Below, piece after piece: positions 41,487-51,189 of a stretch of 64,000 bases of DNA. How positions within the stretch are numbered: the first letter of the stretch is position 1; every line of letters begins with the position of its first letter. A program made the position numbers and the translations under genes. This DNA comes from Sphaerimonospora mesophila NBRC 14179 = JCM 3151 (GTDB taxonomy: Bacteria; Actinomycetota; Actinomycetes; Streptosporangiales; Streptosporangiaceae). Under the pieces are notes generated by a model that saw nothing but the letters and a program-made list of their open reading frames with translations, had not been told where the DNA came from and searched no databases. The DNA lies in the NCBI GenBank assembly GCA_001552515.1, contig BCRI01000003.1, forward strand, positions 1 to 64,000, given 5' to 3'.

Positions 41487-42671
41487 TTACCGATCCGTCC
41501 ATCCGGGTATCTCGACACGGGACGTGACGAACCTGTCTTCGGCGAGTTCGATGACCGTCGCGTCGACGATGTCCTGGAGGCTTCCCCCGTCGGCCAGGAT
41601 CGCCCGCTGGCGTTCGCTCGAGTTGCCCTTCTCCAGCACCTCGGTCATCACGGCCAGTTCCTCCGCGCAGCCGAGCCGCTCGGCGACCGGTTCGAGCTCA
41701 CGCTGGAGCTCGTACAGCAGATCCCGCATCGGAGCGGTCGAGCCGCGATCGTCGGTGATCACGCTCGCGTCAAGGCCGTACCGCGTGGCCCGCCACTTGT
41801 TGTCGTGCACCACCCAGGCCGCCGGATGCGGCAGCGTGTAGCCGCGGTCGAGCTGCTGGTCGAATCGCGCCACCAGGCTCTGGCACAGCGCGGTGACCAT
41901 CCCCACCTCCCTGGGCGTCGGGATGCCGTCGAACATCCGGATCTCGATTGTCCCGAAGTCGGGATGCGGCCGGATGTCCCACCACACCTCCTTGATGCTC
42001 CGGATCGTCCCCGCCCGCAGCAGCGTGTCCATGTACTCCTCGAACTCCGTCCAGTCCGCGAGCAGATGCGGCGGCCCCGCCGTGGGCAGCGAGCCGAAGA
42101 CGATCGCACGGCTGGACGCCAGCCCGGTGTCCTTGCCGCCCCAGAAGGGGCTCGACGAGGTCAACGCGAGGAAGTGCGGCAGGTGGGCGGCGAGCGCGTT
42201 GACGATCGGGATCACCTTGTCGCGGTCCTGGACGCCGACGTGCACGTGCACGCCGAACGTCTGGATCCGCCAGGCGAGCCACTGCAGGTCCTCGACCAGC
42301 TCCGCGTACCGCTGGCTCGGCGCGTAGACCGCGTCGCGCCAGTCACTGATCGCATGGGTGCCCGTGCAGGCCAGCGCGGTTCCCCTCGGCTCCACCACCT
42401 CGGTGATCCTGCCGATGCTCTTCTTCAGGTCCTGTACGGCCTCGGCCACCGTGTGGCAGACATCGGTGACGATTTCGATCTGCGACTGCATGAGCTCGTG
42501 CATCGCCTTGGGCCGCTGGCCGTCGCTCAGGTCCGGGACCGCGGCGAGCACTTCCTTGGCGTCCTGGCGGAGATGGCGGGTGTGCCGGTCGACGAGTTGG
42601 AGCTCCCACTCCACCCCAAGGGTCGCGCCACGGGAAGGGTTGAACTGGATCGCCACGCGTTCCTCCATCAC
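41487..42671 (-). CDS. YbdK-type glutamate-cysteine ligase
   Basis: The 394-aa carboxylate-amine ligase has GVEWELQLVD, MQSQIEIVTDVC, CTGTHAISDW, FGVHVHVGVQD, LTSSSPFWGGKDTGLASSRA and WWDIRPHPDFGTIEIRMFD, the motifs of the glutamate-cysteine ligase family 2 (YbdK). E. coli YbdK has weak gamma-glutamylcysteine ligase activity; actinomycetes often carry several copies. GTG 42671 or ATG 42668 starts it, with GGAGGG upstream. It lies 39 bp downstream of the SCO4848-type gene on the same strand. Confidence 0.9.
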   Translation of the reverse strand: MMEERVAIQFNPSRGATLGVEWELQLVDRHTRHLRQDAKEVLAAVPDLSDGQRPKAMHELMQSQIEIVTDVCHTVAEAVQDLKKSIGRITEVVEPRGTALACTGTHAISDWRDAVYAPSQRYAELVEDLQWLAWRIQTFGVHVHVGVQDRDKVIPIVNALAAHLPHFLALTSSSPFWGGKDTGLASSRAIVFGSLPTAGPPHLLADWTEFEEYMDTLLRAGTIRSIKEVWWDIRPHPDFGTIEIRMFDGIPTPREVGMVTALCQSLVARFDQQLDRGYTLPHPAAWVVHDNKWRATRYGLDASVITDDRGSTAPMRDLLYELQRELEPVAERLGCAEELAVMTEVLEKGNSSERQRAILADGGSLQDIVDATVIELAEDRFVTSRVEIPGWTDR

Positions 42672-42710
42672 ATCGAGATATCCCTCCTTTCCTTAGTTCC
42701 CGTCATGCCT

Positions 42711-42965
42711 TTACTTACCGCCCCCGCTGCTCACCGCCTCGCGCTCCGCCCCTGCGCGCCCCGGCGTTCCCCGTGTCGCCAGCAGTCCGCGCACCCCCAG
42801 GGTGCCGAGCACCACCGCCAGGATGACGTTGACGGCGATCAGCACGCCGTGGACGACGTAGAAGCTCGTTTCATGCCCGTCCTGCAGGTTGAACCCGAGG
42901 TTGATCCATTCAAAGATCATGAAAGCGGCGAGGGCCGACAGAAAGACCGATACACGTCTCGACAT
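42711..42965 (-). CDS. SCO4848-family small membrane protein
   Basis: The 84-aa product has two membrane helices (VFLSALAAFMIFEWINLGF and FYVVHGVLIAVNVILAVVLGTLG) with SFYVVHGVLI between, matching the SCO4848 family, which in streptomycetes sits next to the D-Ala-D-Ala carboxypeptidase gene as it does here (divergent, 97 bp apart). Function unknown; the conserved pairing suggests a link to the cell envelope. Confidence 0.85.
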   Translation of the reverse strand: MSRRVSVFLSALAAFMIFEWINLGFNLQDGHETSFYVVHGVLIAVNVILAVVLGTLGVRGLLATRGTPGRAGAEREAVSSGGGK

Positions 42966-43062
42966 GCTTCTAGTATCAACGTCTGCCCCATATGCGTATA
43001 TTCGCGATCTTTAGGGGATCTGTCCGGCATGTGCATGGACTCACGGCTAGGCTGATCTGCCT

Positions 43063-44409
43063 ATGCTGCCTACGAGGACGAACCGCGGCACCACGTCGGT
43101 GAAGACGCGGGTGACGGCACTGGGGACGATGGTGGCCGCCGTGGCGCTGCTCGGCGTCGGGACGCCACCGGTCGGCGCGACGGCCGTACCCTCCCCCACC
43201 CCCGACGTCGCCGACTCCGGCGGCCCGGACGGTACGGCACCGCCGGGCGACGCCGAGGACGCCAAGGCCGCGGGCGCCCCGCGCAGCACCGTGGGCGGCA
43301 AACTGCTCGCCGGCCGTGGGCTGATCGTCCCCGCCGGGCTCAAACCACCGCCGAAGACCGAGGCCTCAGCCTTCCTCATCGCCGACGCCGACACCGGCGC
43401 CGTGCTCGCGGCCAAGGACCCGCACGGGCGTTATCGCCCGGCGAGCACGCTCAAGACGCTGACCGCCCTCACCCTCATCCCGAAGCTCGACAAGAACCGC
43501 AAGATCAAACCCAGCGACCGGGCCTCCAACGTGGAGGGCAGCGCCGTCGGCATCGTCCCCGAACCGATCTACAAGATCGACGACCTGCTGCGGGCACTGC
43601 TCATGGTCTCGGCCAACGACGCCGCTGAAGCGCTCGCCGAGGCGAACGGCGGCATGGCCAAGACCCTCGCGGACATGAACAAGGAGGCGCGCATACTCCA
43701 GGCGTACGACACGGTGGCCAAGACGCCGCACGGCCTGGACAAGCCGGGCCAGCGGAGCTCGGCCTACGACCTCGCCCTGATCGCCCGCGCCGGGTTGAAG
43801 ATGCCCCGGTTCCGCGAGTACATCAGCACGAAGGTCGCCAAGTTCCCCGCGCCCAAGGACTACGACAAGAAGAAGAACAAGCGTGACGGACGGGGTCGCG
43901 AGCGGCGGCACACCGCCGATCCCGACGCGAGCAGATCGCCCCGGCCGACCTACTACGAGATGGGCAACCACAACCGGCTGCTGTGGAAGTACCCCGGCAT
44001 GATCGGCGTCAAGAACGGCTGGACGTCCAAGGCCCTCGGCAGCTTCGTGGGCGCCGCCACCAGAAACGGACACACGATCATCGTCGTGGTCATGCATCAT
44101 CCGGGCGGATTCTGGGACGAGGTGGCCAAGCTGCTCGACTGGGGCTTCGCCAACCGGGGCAAGGCCGCACCGATCGGCAGGCTCGTCGGTCCGGTGGTGC
44201 CCTCGCCGACCCCCGCCCCCAACACCCTGCCCGTACGGCCGCCCGGCCGGACCCCGGCGAGCCCCGTGGCCGCCGCGGGCGGAGCCGGCGGGGACGGCGG
44301 CGGCCCGCTGCCGGTCGTCGCAGCCGTGCTGGCGGGCGGCGTGCTCCTCATCGGAGGCGGCGCAGCCGTGTACGGCATCCGCCGCCGACGCCGCGCGAAC
44401 CGTACCTGA
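43063..44409 (+). CDS. D-alanyl-D-alanine carboxypeptidase (PBP5/DacA type)
   Basis: The 448-aa exported enzyme trims peptidoglycan stem peptides. After an N-terminal signal segment (VTALGTMVAAVALLGVG) and a Pro/Ala/Asp linker, the peptidase S11 motifs are present: RPASTLKTLTAL (SxxK), LLMVSANDAAEAL (SxN) and GMIGVKNGWTSKA (KTG replaced by KNG). A C-terminal membrane helix (LPVVAAVLAGGVLLIGGGAAVYG) and basic tail anchor it. A lysine/arginine insert (YDKKKNKRDGRGRERRH) precedes the KNG segment. Confidence 0.93.
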   Translation: MLPTRTNRGTTSVKTRVTALGTMVAAVALLGVGTPPVGATAVPSPTPDVADSGGPDGTAPPGDAEDAKAAGAPRSTVGGKLLAGRGLIVPAGLKPPPKTEASAFLIADADTGAVLAAKDPHGRYRPASTLKTLTALTLIPKLDKNRKIKPSDRASNVEGSAVGIVPEPIYKIDDLLRALLMVSANDAAEALAEANGGMAKTLADMNKEARILQAYDTVAKTPHGLDKPGQRSSAYDLALIARAGLKMPRFREYISTKVAKFPAPKDYDKKKNKRDGRGRERRHTADPDASRSPRPTYYEMGNHNRLLWKYPGMIGVKNGWTSKALGSFVGAATRNGHTIIVVVMHHPGGFWDEVAKLLDWGFANRGKAAPIGRLVGPVVPSPTPAPNTLPVRPPGRTPASPVAAAGGAGGDGGGPLPVVAAVLAGGVLLIGGGAAVYGIRRRRRANRT

Positions 44410-44713
44410 GAAATCACAGCGATCACCCTGGCCGAACCTCACCAGGGCATCGCCATGGCCAAGGACCTCAACGTGAAGTAGGCGCTCTCTCTCGTCTTGC
44501 CGACGAGATCCTGCGGAGTGACTTCGATGTGGGCGCCGACCATGCCAAGGTCGTTGAGCAGCTTCTTGACCGGCTCCGGCTCGCGCGCCGCGGGGATGTC
44601 CTGACCGAGCCGGGTGTCGGTCGAACTGCTGTATCGATTGCGCAAACGGATCACCGCACCCTGTGCCGTCGAACTCTTCGAGCGCATCCTGACCGGCGAG
44701 GCCCAATGAGCGC

Positions 44714-44747
44714 CCCTGCCGGTCGCAGCTGGCCGCGACCGGCAGGG
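44714..44747. terminator. strong 13-bp hairpin
   Basis: CCCTGCCGGTCGC (44714-44726) pairs perfectly with GCGACCGGCAGGG (44735-44747) around an 8-base loop. It follows the relic stop at 44709 by 4 bases and is symmetrical, so it could stop transcription from either side. Confidence 0.6.
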
Positions 44748-44901
44748 CTTCGGGCGGTCTTCCGTAGACGGCCTTCCCACCCAGGGAGACCGCCCCGCCA
44801 AGACGGCCCGCCCGCCGTACTTCCCCCATGACAGCAGGCGGGCCCTCACCCGGCCCCGAGGTCGACGGCGCGCGTCTCAGGGCCGGACCAGCATGATCAC
44901 G

Positions 44902-44948
44902 TTGACGTTATTGCTGTGAAACCCCGGCTTTTTGAGCAACAACGTCAA
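44902..44948. repeat. 14-bp inverted repeat, one mismatch
   Basis: TTGACGTTATTGCT (44902-44915) and AGCAACAACGTCAA (44935-44948) are inverted copies with one mismatch and a 19-base spacer; TGATC lies on the outer side of both arms. It may be the remnant end structure of a lost element or an operator. Nothing nearby uses it clearly. Confidence 0.45.
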
Positions 44949-45081
44949 GATCACCTCCGTTGACCTCGGCAAAGCCCACCGGATTTCATCATGCAGGCGC
45001 GGTGACTCCACATCCGGGACCTGAACCTGTCAGTAATCGTCAGGGCAATCATCTAATCTGACGGAAGGAGGTGACCCCGCA

Positions 45082-45405
45082 ATGACCGCCGAACCGCATG
45101 GACCCCGGGCAGTCGCGCCCTTCCTCACTCCACCGGAGAAGACGCCTCGCGCGATCCGGGCCGCGCTGCTTCCTGAAGAGGTCGGGGACTTCGACCGGGA
45201 GTTCCGCAGCGTCATGGCGGAGGCGACAGAGACGCTCGACTTGACAGTGGTGACCGCCTTCATCGAACGGTGGTGGCGGGTCGCCTGGTCCTCAGGCGAC
45301 GCTTACGGACATCGGGCGATGCTTGATCAGGCCGACCGGCTGTCCCGAGGGCAGCACGTCCCCACCAGGTCATGGGCCGAGGTCAAGGCACGGCTAGGGC
45401 TGTGA
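45082..45405 (+). CDS. DUF6247-family protein, putative antitoxin
   Basis: The 107-aa product has a segment LLPEEVGDFDREFRSVMAEATETLDLTVVTAFIERWWRVAW, typical of DUF6247 proteins of streptosporangial and related actinomycetes: a helical protein with a Trp pair. ATG 45082 has a perfect AAGGAGGTGA 8 bases upstream. The stop TGA is immediately followed by the ATG of a RelE-like gene, so the two are translationally coupled, the gene order of an antitoxin-toxin pair. Antitoxin function is inferred from this arrangement. Confidence 0.75.
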   Translation: MTAEPHGPRAVAPFLTPPEKTPRAIRAALLPEEVGDFDREFRSVMAEATETLDLTVVTAFIERWWRVAWSSGDAYGHRAMLDQADRLSRGQHVPTRSWAEVKARLGL

Positions 45406-45660
45406 ATGTACTCGATTGAGATCTCAGACGATGCCTCCGAGCAAGTCGCCGCGCTCCCCAAAGAAGGCCTGCTGTCGTTCGCGTCACTTATCGATCTACT
45501 CGAGATGCACCCGTGGAGTGGTGACTCCTACAACAGGAAGCGTCCGGATGCGAACATGCGGGCCCACGTGTTCGGCGATCTCCACGAGGGCTTGGCCATC
45601 TACCTTATTCTCGAAGACGAGGCCAGAGTAGTTGTTCTGAAGGCCCTCTGGGCCAGCTGA
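45406..45660 (+). CDS. RelE/ParE-like putative toxin
   Basis: The 84-aa protein MYSIEISDDASEQVAALP matches the beginning of RelE/ParE fold proteins (beta strand then helix with an LP turn), followed by a middle helical part and the C-terminal strands AIYLILEDEARVVVLKALWAS. Basic residues RKRPDANMRAH lie where the active surface of RelE toxins is found. It starts on the base after the DUF6247 stop. Whether it cleaves mRNA is not shown by sequence; several such pairs are inactive. Confidence 0.7.
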   Translation: MYSIEISDDASEQVAALPKEGLLSFASLIDLLEMHPWSGDSYNRKRPDANMRAHVFGDLHEGLAIYLILEDEARVVVLKALWAS

Positions 45661-45676
45661 CCGCCGACGAACTACC

Positions 45677-46675
45677 CTAGGGCAGCAGGCCGAGGCGGTC
45701 GCGGACCTGGGCCATGGTCTCGCGAGCCACCGCACGCGCGCGGTCGGCGCCGGCGGCGAGCATGCGGTCGAGCTCGGCCTCGTCGGCCAGCAGCTTCTCG
45801 GTCCGCTCGCGGATCGGGGCGAACGTGTCCACCACGACCTCGGCGACCTCCTTCTTGAAGGCGCCGTAGCCCTGGCCCGCGAACCTCGCCTCCAGGTCGG
45901 CGATCGACACGCCCGACAGCGCCGAGTGGATCCGCAGCAGGTTGGTGACGCCCGGCTTGTTCGCCTCGTCGGCGACGACCTCGGAGCCGGTGTCGGTGAC
46001 GGCCCGCATGATCTTCTTGCGCAGCCGGCCCGGCTCCTCGAGCACGTCGATGATGCCCTGCGGGCTCGACGACGACTTCGACATCTTGGCCGACGGGTCC
46101 TGGAGATCGGTGATCTTCTCGACCTCCTTCAGGATGTACGGGTTCGGCAGCTTGAAGGTTGGTCCGTACCTGCTGTTGAACCGCTGCGCGAGGTCGCGGC
46201 TGAGCTCCAGGTGCTGCTTCTGGTCACCCCCGACCGGCACCTGGTCGGTCTGGTAGATCAGGATGTCGGCCGCCTGGAGGATCGGGTAGGTGAACAGGCC
46301 GACGCTCGCCGCGCCCTCGCCGTACTTCGCGGCCTTGTCCTTGAACTGCGTCATCCGTCCGGCCTCGCCCATGCCGGTCTGGCAGATCAGATACCAGGCC
46401 AGCTCGCTGTGCTCCCGCACCTGGCTCTGCACGAAGACCGCGGCGCGCTCCGGGTCGAGCCCCGCCGCGAACAGCTGCGCGGCGGCGACCCTGGTGCGGC
46501 GGCGCAGTTCCTCCGGCTTGGGCGCGACGGTCAGCGCGTGCAGGTCGGCGATGAAGTAGAACGCCTCGTGGGTGTCCTGAAGCGCGACGTACTGCCGCAC
46601 CGCGCCGAGATAGTTGCCGAGGTGGAACGAGTCGGCGGTGGGCTGGATTCCGGACAGAACGCGAGGACGTGCCAT
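45677..46675 (-). CDS. trpS: tryptophanyl-tRNA synthetase
   Basis: The 332-aa class I enzyme charges tRNA-Trp. The HIGH-equivalent is [10 protein letters not shown], the KMSKS loop is [11 protein letters not shown], and [16 protein letters not shown]-like [18 protein letters not shown] is present. Length and motifs are standard. It is convergent with the RelE-like gene, 16 bp apart. Confidence 0.97.
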   Translation of the reverse strand: MARPRVLSGIQPTADSFHLGNYLGAVRQYVALQDTHEAFYFIADLHALTVAPKPEELRRRTRVAAAQLFAAGLDPERAAVFVQSQVREHSELAWYLICQTGMGEAGRMTQFKDKAAKYGEGAASVGLFTYPILQAADILIYQTDQVPVGGDQKQHLELSRDLAQRFNSRYGPTFKLPNPYILKEVEKITDLQDPSAKMSKSSSSPQGIIDVLEEPGRLRKKIMRAVTDTGSEVVADEANKPGVTNLLRIHSALSGVSIADLEARFAGQGYGAFKKEVAEVVVDTFAPIRERTEKLLADEAELDRMLAAGADRARAVARETMAQVRDRLGLLP

Positions 46676-46725
46676 GACATGTAATTCTGTCAGGAGTCGG
46701 CGGGTGCCCGCGACAGGCGATCGTC

Positions 46726-48153
46726 CTACCCGCTCTGCGCGTCGTGCTTCGTGTCGATCGGCGCCCCTCCCGGTTTCCGATCCGGCGGCTGAACCGGACC
46801 CTGCCCGGTGGCTTGATTCGCCGCTTGATCTGCGGTTTGAGCTTCGGCTTGCGCTGCGACCTGATCGGGGGCCGCGGCCGTACGGGTGACCCGGACGCGG
46901 GCCACCCGCCGGCCGTCCATCTCGGTCACGGTCAGCTTGAGCCCCACCACCTCGACGGAGTCGCCCCGCTCGGGGATGTGACCGAGCGCGGCCATCACAT
47001 ATCCGCCCAGCGTCTCGTACGGACCCTCGGGCAGCCGGGCACCCGTCTGATCCGCGAAATCCCCCAGGTGGACCAGCCCCTCGATCTCCATGTCGCCGGC
47101 GATGAGCCGTACGGACTCTCCGTCCTGGTCGTACTCGTCGCGTATGTCGCCGATGAGTTCCTCGACCAGGTCCTCCAGCGTCACGATGCCGCGGGTGCCG
47201 CCGTACTCGTCGACCACGATCGCCAGGTGATGGCCCTCGTCACGCATCTCCGCCAGCGTCGTGAGCACCCGTTTGCTCGCCGGCACGAGCTTGACCGGCC
47301 GGATCGGCACCAGCTCGCTGATCGGTTCGACGCTTCCGGTCAGGACCGGATCGAGGAGATCACGGACATGGACGAATCCGATGATGTCGTCATATGAGTC
47401 GCGGTAGACCGGGAACCGGGAGTGCGGCATGGCCGCGGCCAGCACCGCCGCCTCGGCCAGCGGCGTGTCCGCCGCCATGAACTCGACCTCCGTACGCGGC
47501 AGCAGCACCTCCCTGAGCTGGCGCTTGCCCGCGGCGAACACCTCGCCGATCAGGTCGCGCTCGTCCTGGGCGAGCTCCTGATGACCCGCCACCATCTCGC
47601 GGAGCTCCTCCGTCGTCATCGCGGCCCGGTCGGCCGCCGGGTTGCCGCCGAGCAGCCGCACCACGCCGTTGGTCGACATCGACAGCAGCCAGATGACCGG
47701 CCGCGACAGGGCGGCGATGAAGTCGAGAAGCGGCGCGGCCAGCAGCGACAGCCCCTCGGCCCGCTGCCGCCCCAGCCGCTTGGGGACGAGCTCGCCCAGC
47801 ACCAGCGACACATAGGAGATGGCGAGCGTGACGGCCACGAACGCCAGCGGCGCGGCGGCTCCCCGCTCCAGCCCCCAGCCCGCGAAGACCGGAGTCAGCC
47901 GATCGGCGAGCTGGTCGGCGCCGAGCGCGGCCGACAGCACGGTCGCGACGGTCACACCGACCTGGATCGCCGAAAGGAACCGGTTCGGATCGCGGGCGAG
48001 CTTCTGCACCCGGGCGCCGCGGCGGCCCTGCCCGCTGAGCCGCCTGACCTGGCTGTCCCGCAGGGACACCATGGCCATCTCGGTGGCGGTGAAGAACCCG
48101 CCGATAAGAATGAATATCAGGACCAGGGTGATAATCACCGCGACGTTGCTCAC
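46726..48153 (-). CDS. CorC/HlyC-family membrane protein (DUF21-CBS-CorC_HlyC)
   Basis: The 475-aa protein has a DUF21/CNNM membrane domain ([21 protein letters not shown] and two to three more helices, with [14 protein letters not shown]), a CBS pair (about 205-325: [52 protein letters not shown]) and a C-terminal CorC_HlyC domain ([20 protein letters not shown]). The family is linked to magnesium or cobalt transport. GTG 48153 begins the first helix. The C-terminal tail is Gln/Ala-rich ([17 protein letters not shown]), a low-complexity extension of about 50 residues. Confidence 0.9.
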   Translation of the reverse strand: MSNVAVIITLVLIFILIGGFFTATEMAMVSLRDSQVRRLSGQGRRGARVQKLARDPNRFLSAIQVGVTVATVLSAALGADQLADRLTPVFAGWGLERGAAAPLAFVAVTLAISYVSLVLGELVPKRLGRQRAEGLSLLAAPLLDFIAALSRPVIWLLSMSTNGVVRLLGGNPAADRAAMTTEELREMVAGHQELAQDERDLIGEVFAAGKRQLREVLLPRTEVEFMAADTPLAEAAVLAAAMPHSRFPVYRDSYDDIIGFVHVRDLLDPVLTGSVEPISELVPIRPVKLVPASKRVLTTLAEMRDEGHHLAIVVDEYGGTRGIVTLEDLVEELIGDIRDEYDQDGESVRLIAGDMEIEGLVHLGDFADQTGARLPEGPYETLGGYVMAALGHIPERGDSVEVVGLKLTVTEMDGRRVARVRVTRTAAAPDQVAAQAEAQTADQAANQATGQGPVQPPDRKPGGAPIDTKHDAQSG

Positions 48154-48283
48154 GTCATCGTCCGTTCCCCATGTGGTCGCTCTTCTGCAGGCATTCAACC
48201 CGTTCCGCGGAGGGACCGCGTAAGCTAGGCGACAGCCGTACATAAATCAACATACTTCAACAGACCCGAACAGAGGAGTGCCA

Positions 48284-49258
48284 GTGCGACTCTTGGTCAC
48301 CGGTGGAGCGGGGTACATCGGCAGCGTCGTGACCGCCCAACTCGTCGAGGAGGGGCACGAGGTCACGGTGCTGGACGATCTGTCGACGGGGCACGCCGAT
48401 GCCGTGCCCGCCGGCGCGCGGTTCGTCCGGGGCACGATCGGCGAGGCCGACACCCTGCTCGGCGAGAGCTTCACGGGCTTCGACGCCGTGCTGCACTTCG
48501 CGGCCAAGTCGCTGGTCGGCGAGTCGGTCGAGCGGCCCGGCCTCTACTGGTCGAACAACCTGGGCGGCACGCTGGCGCTGCTCGACGCGATGCGGCGGGC
48601 CGGCGTCGGCCGCATCGTGTTCTCCTCGACCGCCGCGACGTACGGCGAGCCCGAGCGCACGCCGATTTCGGAGACCGACCCGACCCGGCCCACCAACCCC
48701 TACGGCGCGTCCAAGCTCGCCGTCGACACCGCGCTGAGCGCGTTCGCCGGCCTGTACGGCCTGGCGGCCGTCAGCCTGCGCTACTTCAACGTGGCCGGGG
48801 CGTACGGCGACCTCCGCGAGCGGCACACGGTCGAGACCCACCTGATCCCGAACGTGCTGAAGGTCGCGCTCGGCGAGCGGGAATCGGTCGGCCTCTTCGG
48901 CACCGACTACCCGACACCGGACGGCACCTGCGTCCGCGACTACATCCACGTGGCCGACCTCGCCCGCGCGCACCTGCTGGCCCTCGACGCGACCGCGGCC
49001 GGCGCACATCAGATCTTCAACCTCGGCAACGGCACCGGTTTCTCGGTCAAGGAGGTCATCGACGTCTGCCGTGAGGTGACCGGGCACGAGATCCCGGTGA
49101 CGGTCGGCCCGCGCCGCCCCGGCGACCCGGCCGTGCTGGTCGCGTCGTCGGAGAAGATCCAGCGCGAGCTCGGCTGGAAGCCGGTCCACCCCGCGCTGCG
49201 CGACATCGTCGCCGACGCCTGGGCTGCCGCCACCGGAAAGGGCTCAGTCTCGGCGTAG
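48284..49258 (+). CDS. galE: UDP-glucose 4-epimerase
   Basis: The 324-aa extended SDR enzyme interconverts UDP-glucose and UDP-galactose for wall or capsule sugars. It has [14 protein letters not shown] (NAD loop), [27 protein letters not shown], and the YGASK active site. GTG 48284 is preferred because GAGGAG sits 5 bases upstream, whereas GTG 48278 overlaps that site. Its last 15 bases overlap the convergent DUF11 gene. Confidence 0.95.
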   Translation: MRLLVTGGAGYIGSVVTAQLVEEGHEVTVLDDLSTGHADAVPAGARFVRGTIGEADTLLGESFTGFDAVLHFAAKSLVGESVERPGLYWSNNLGGTLALLDAMRRAGVGRIVFSSTAATYGEPERTPISETDPTRPTNPYGASKLAVDTALSAFAGLYGLAAVSLRYFNVAGAYGDLRERHTVETHLIPNVLKVALGERESVGLFGTDYPTPDGTCVRDYIHVADLARAHLLALDATAAGAHQIFNLGNGTGFSVKEVIDVCREVTGHEIPVTVGPRRPGDPAVLVASSEKIQRELGWKPVHPALRDIVADAWAAATGKGSVSA

Positions 49259-50083
49259 GGCGACCCGCATACGCGCCCGGTTGTTGGCCGGCCGCCGGTC
49301 GCCGAAATGGCGTGAGTAGACGGTGGCCATCGTGGACACGGCGCGCGAGGCGTGGGACGGCACGCTGAACACCAGCCTCAGCAGACCGGTCGACCCTGTC
49401 CTGATGGGCGGCAGCGCGCACGCGACGAACGCCCGCCGACTCCGGCAGCGTCCTCCGGTCGCCGATCGGAACCGGGCCTGCCGTGGCCGCAGGAAGACGT
49501 AGGCGTCCCGCACGATGCGCGGCCCCCGGTTGCGCACCTCGGCACGTACGGAAAATCTATGACCCGGCCGGGCGAACCTCGCCGACGACCTGAAGCGGAC
49601 GGCGAGATCGGCCCCGCCGTCGACCTTGGTGACCGTCTTCGCCCTGTTGTCGGCCTCGTGGCCGTCCACGACCTCGGAGTCGACGCTGGCCCTGGCGCGG
49701 AGCGGGCCGGACGCCCCCGGCCGGACCACCCCGGTGATCGTCAAGCTGCCGGATTCGCCGGCGACGACGTCCCTGTCGGACTCGCAGACGACCTGGCGGT
49801 GGCCGCGGACCGGCCGGCACTCGGCCACGTTGACGTTGATGATCTGAAAGTCGCGGGGCACGTCTACCCGCAGCACCGGCAGCACGGCGTCACCCGGCCC
49901 CCTGTTGTCCACCTTGACGCGGTAGACCAGTGGCTGGCCCGGCTGGGCGACCTTCGGCGAGGCGGAGATCCGCACCGCGAGATCCGCGGCCCCCCACTGT
50001 TCCACCTGATCCATCGCCACCGCCGGGCGCGGCACCCCGGCGACGAAAACGCAGATCAAACCCGTGACGACCCTACGACCCAT
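49244..50083 (-). CDS. secreted DUF11-repeat protein
   Basis: The 279-aa product has a signal peptide ([21 protein letters not shown]) and two DUF11/CARDB-like beta-sandwich repeats, each starting ADLAVRxxxS and containing PGxxxxxRxxVxNRGP ([19 protein letters not shown] and [19 protein letters not shown]). These domains are common in surface proteins of Gram-positive bacteria. There is no sorting signal or anchor, so it is probably released. ATG 50083 has GGGGGAG 5 bases upstream. Confidence 0.82.
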   Translation of the reverse strand: MGRRVVTGLICVFVAGVPRPAVAMDQVEQWGAADLAVRISASPKVAQPGQPLVYRVKVDNRGPGDAVLPVLRVDVPRDFQIINVNVAECRPVRGHRQVVCESDRDVVAGESGSLTITGVVRPGASGPLRARASVDSEVVDGHEADNRAKTVTKVDGGADLAVRFRSSARFARPGHRFSVRAEVRNRGPRIVRDAYVFLRPRQARFRSATGGRCRSRRAFVACALPPIRTGSTGLLRLVFSVPSHASRAVSTMATVYSRHFGDRRPANNRARMRVALRRD

Positions 50084-50188
50084 GCGGCTCCCCCGAACGC
50101 TCGAGATCAATTCAATCGCGTCGGAGCCGCCGCCATCCCGCCGACACGCCGCCGCCCGCACCGCCCGGCCGGTTCGGACGTCCGAGCC

Positions 50189-51073
50189 TCAGCCGGGGAA
50201 CCGCCTGCCCGCCCCGGCGATGCGGGCACCCCGCGAAAGCACGACCGCCGAGGCGTCGTCCGACTCCGGCAGGCCGAGCAGGCCCAGCAGGGCGCGATCC
50301 GCCGTCGGCCGGTCGGCCGCCCGTTTGCTGAGGCACGCGCGTACGACCCGGTTCAGCGGTGCGGCCAGGACGCTCACGTCGACGTCGCCGTTGAGTATCC
50401 GGTTCAGGGTGGCGGCGATCGAACCCCCGCCGAACGCGGACTTCCCCGTCGCGGCGTACATCATGGTCGCCCCCCAGGAGAACATGTCGGCCGGCGGGCC
50501 CACCCCGCCGCCCGCGACCTGTTCCGGGGCGAGATAGGCGGGCGTGCCGATGGCCCGGCTGGTGATCGTGCCGGTCGAGTCGACGATGCGGGCGATGCCG
50601 AAGTCGACCACGCGTGGGCCGTCGGCGGCGAGGAGCACATTGTCCGGTTTGAAGTCTCGATGCACGATCCCCGCACGGTGGATCGCGGTCAGCGCGGTCG
50701 CCGTACCGACGGCCAGCCGGCCCAGTGCCTCGCCGCGCAGCGGACCGTCGGCCTCGACCGTCTCGCGCAGCGATCTCCCCTCGATGTACTCGCTCGCGAT
50801 GTACGGCGTGTCGCCCTCGAGATCGGCCATGAGGACCTGGGCGGTGCAGAAGCCCGCCACCCGTTGCGCCGCGCGCAGTTCCCGGGCGAACCGCGACCGC
50901 GCGATCGCGTCACCGCTGAACTTGACGTGCAGCAACTTGACCGCCGCCCACTCGTCCATCTCGTTGCGGCCGAGGTAGACGATGCCCTGCCCGCCCTCAC
51001 CCAGCCTGCCCGTCAGCGTGAACTGGCCGATCCTGGTCGGATCCCCGGGCCCGAGCGGCATGATCTGTGACAT
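50189..51073 (-). CDS. soluble serine/threonine protein kinase
   Basis: The 294-aa Hanks-type kinase has the glycine loop GRLGEGGQGIVYLG, VAIK-like EWAAVKLLHV, catalytic loop IVHRDFKPDNVLL (Phe replaces the usual Leu), RVVDFGIARI, and the P+1 segment GTPAYLAPEQVAGG. No membrane segment or PASTA region follows; the protein ends shortly after the kinase fold, so it is cytoplasmic. ATG 51073 has GGGGA 5 bases upstream; ATG 51088 and 51061 are alternatives. Confidence 0.9.
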   Translation of the reverse strand: MSQIMPLGPGDPTRIGQFTLTGRLGEGGQGIVYLGRNEMDEWAAVKLLHVKFSGDAIARSRFARELRAAQRVAGFCTAQVLMADLEGDTPYIASEYIEGRSLRETVEADGPLRGEALGRLAVGTATALTAIHRAGIVHRDFKPDNVLLAADGPRVVDFGIARIVDSTGTITSRAIGTPAYLAPEQVAGGGVGPPADMFSWGATMMYAATGKSAFGGGSIAATLNRILNGDVDVSVLAAPLNRVVRACLSKRAADRPTADRALLGLLGLPESDDASAVVLSRGARIAGAGRRFPG

Positions 51074-51155
51074 CACGTTCCCCAGCATCGGGCAAAGAGT
51101 CGGTCAGCCCAACTTTACGGTCTGTCCGTACGAACCGGTCGCCGCGCAGGACGTG

Positions 51156-51185
51156 ACAGGGCCACCCGGGAGAGGGCGGCCCTGT
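51156..51185 (-). terminator. hairpin between icd and the kinase gene
   Basis: ACAGGGCC (51156-51163) pairs with GGCCCTGT (51178-51185), 8 bp with a 14-base loop. It follows the tandem repeats downstream of icd and precedes the kinase start, so it may separate the two transcripts. Confidence 0.45.
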
Positions 51186-51189
51186 CTTC

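Larger units (their letters stand above)
44410..45081. other. 672-bp gap with coding-like fragments and inverted repeats
   Basis: No intact gene is visible. A plus-strand fragment (44614-44709) reads VELLYRLRKRI and VELFERILTGEAQ before TGA and is followed 4 bp later by a strong hairpin. A minus-strand frame (44439-44687) reads VKKLLNDLGMVGAHIEVTP with gene-like codon use. These look like relics of one or two lost genes. An imperfect inverted repeat at 44902-44948 follows. Confidence 0.35.
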
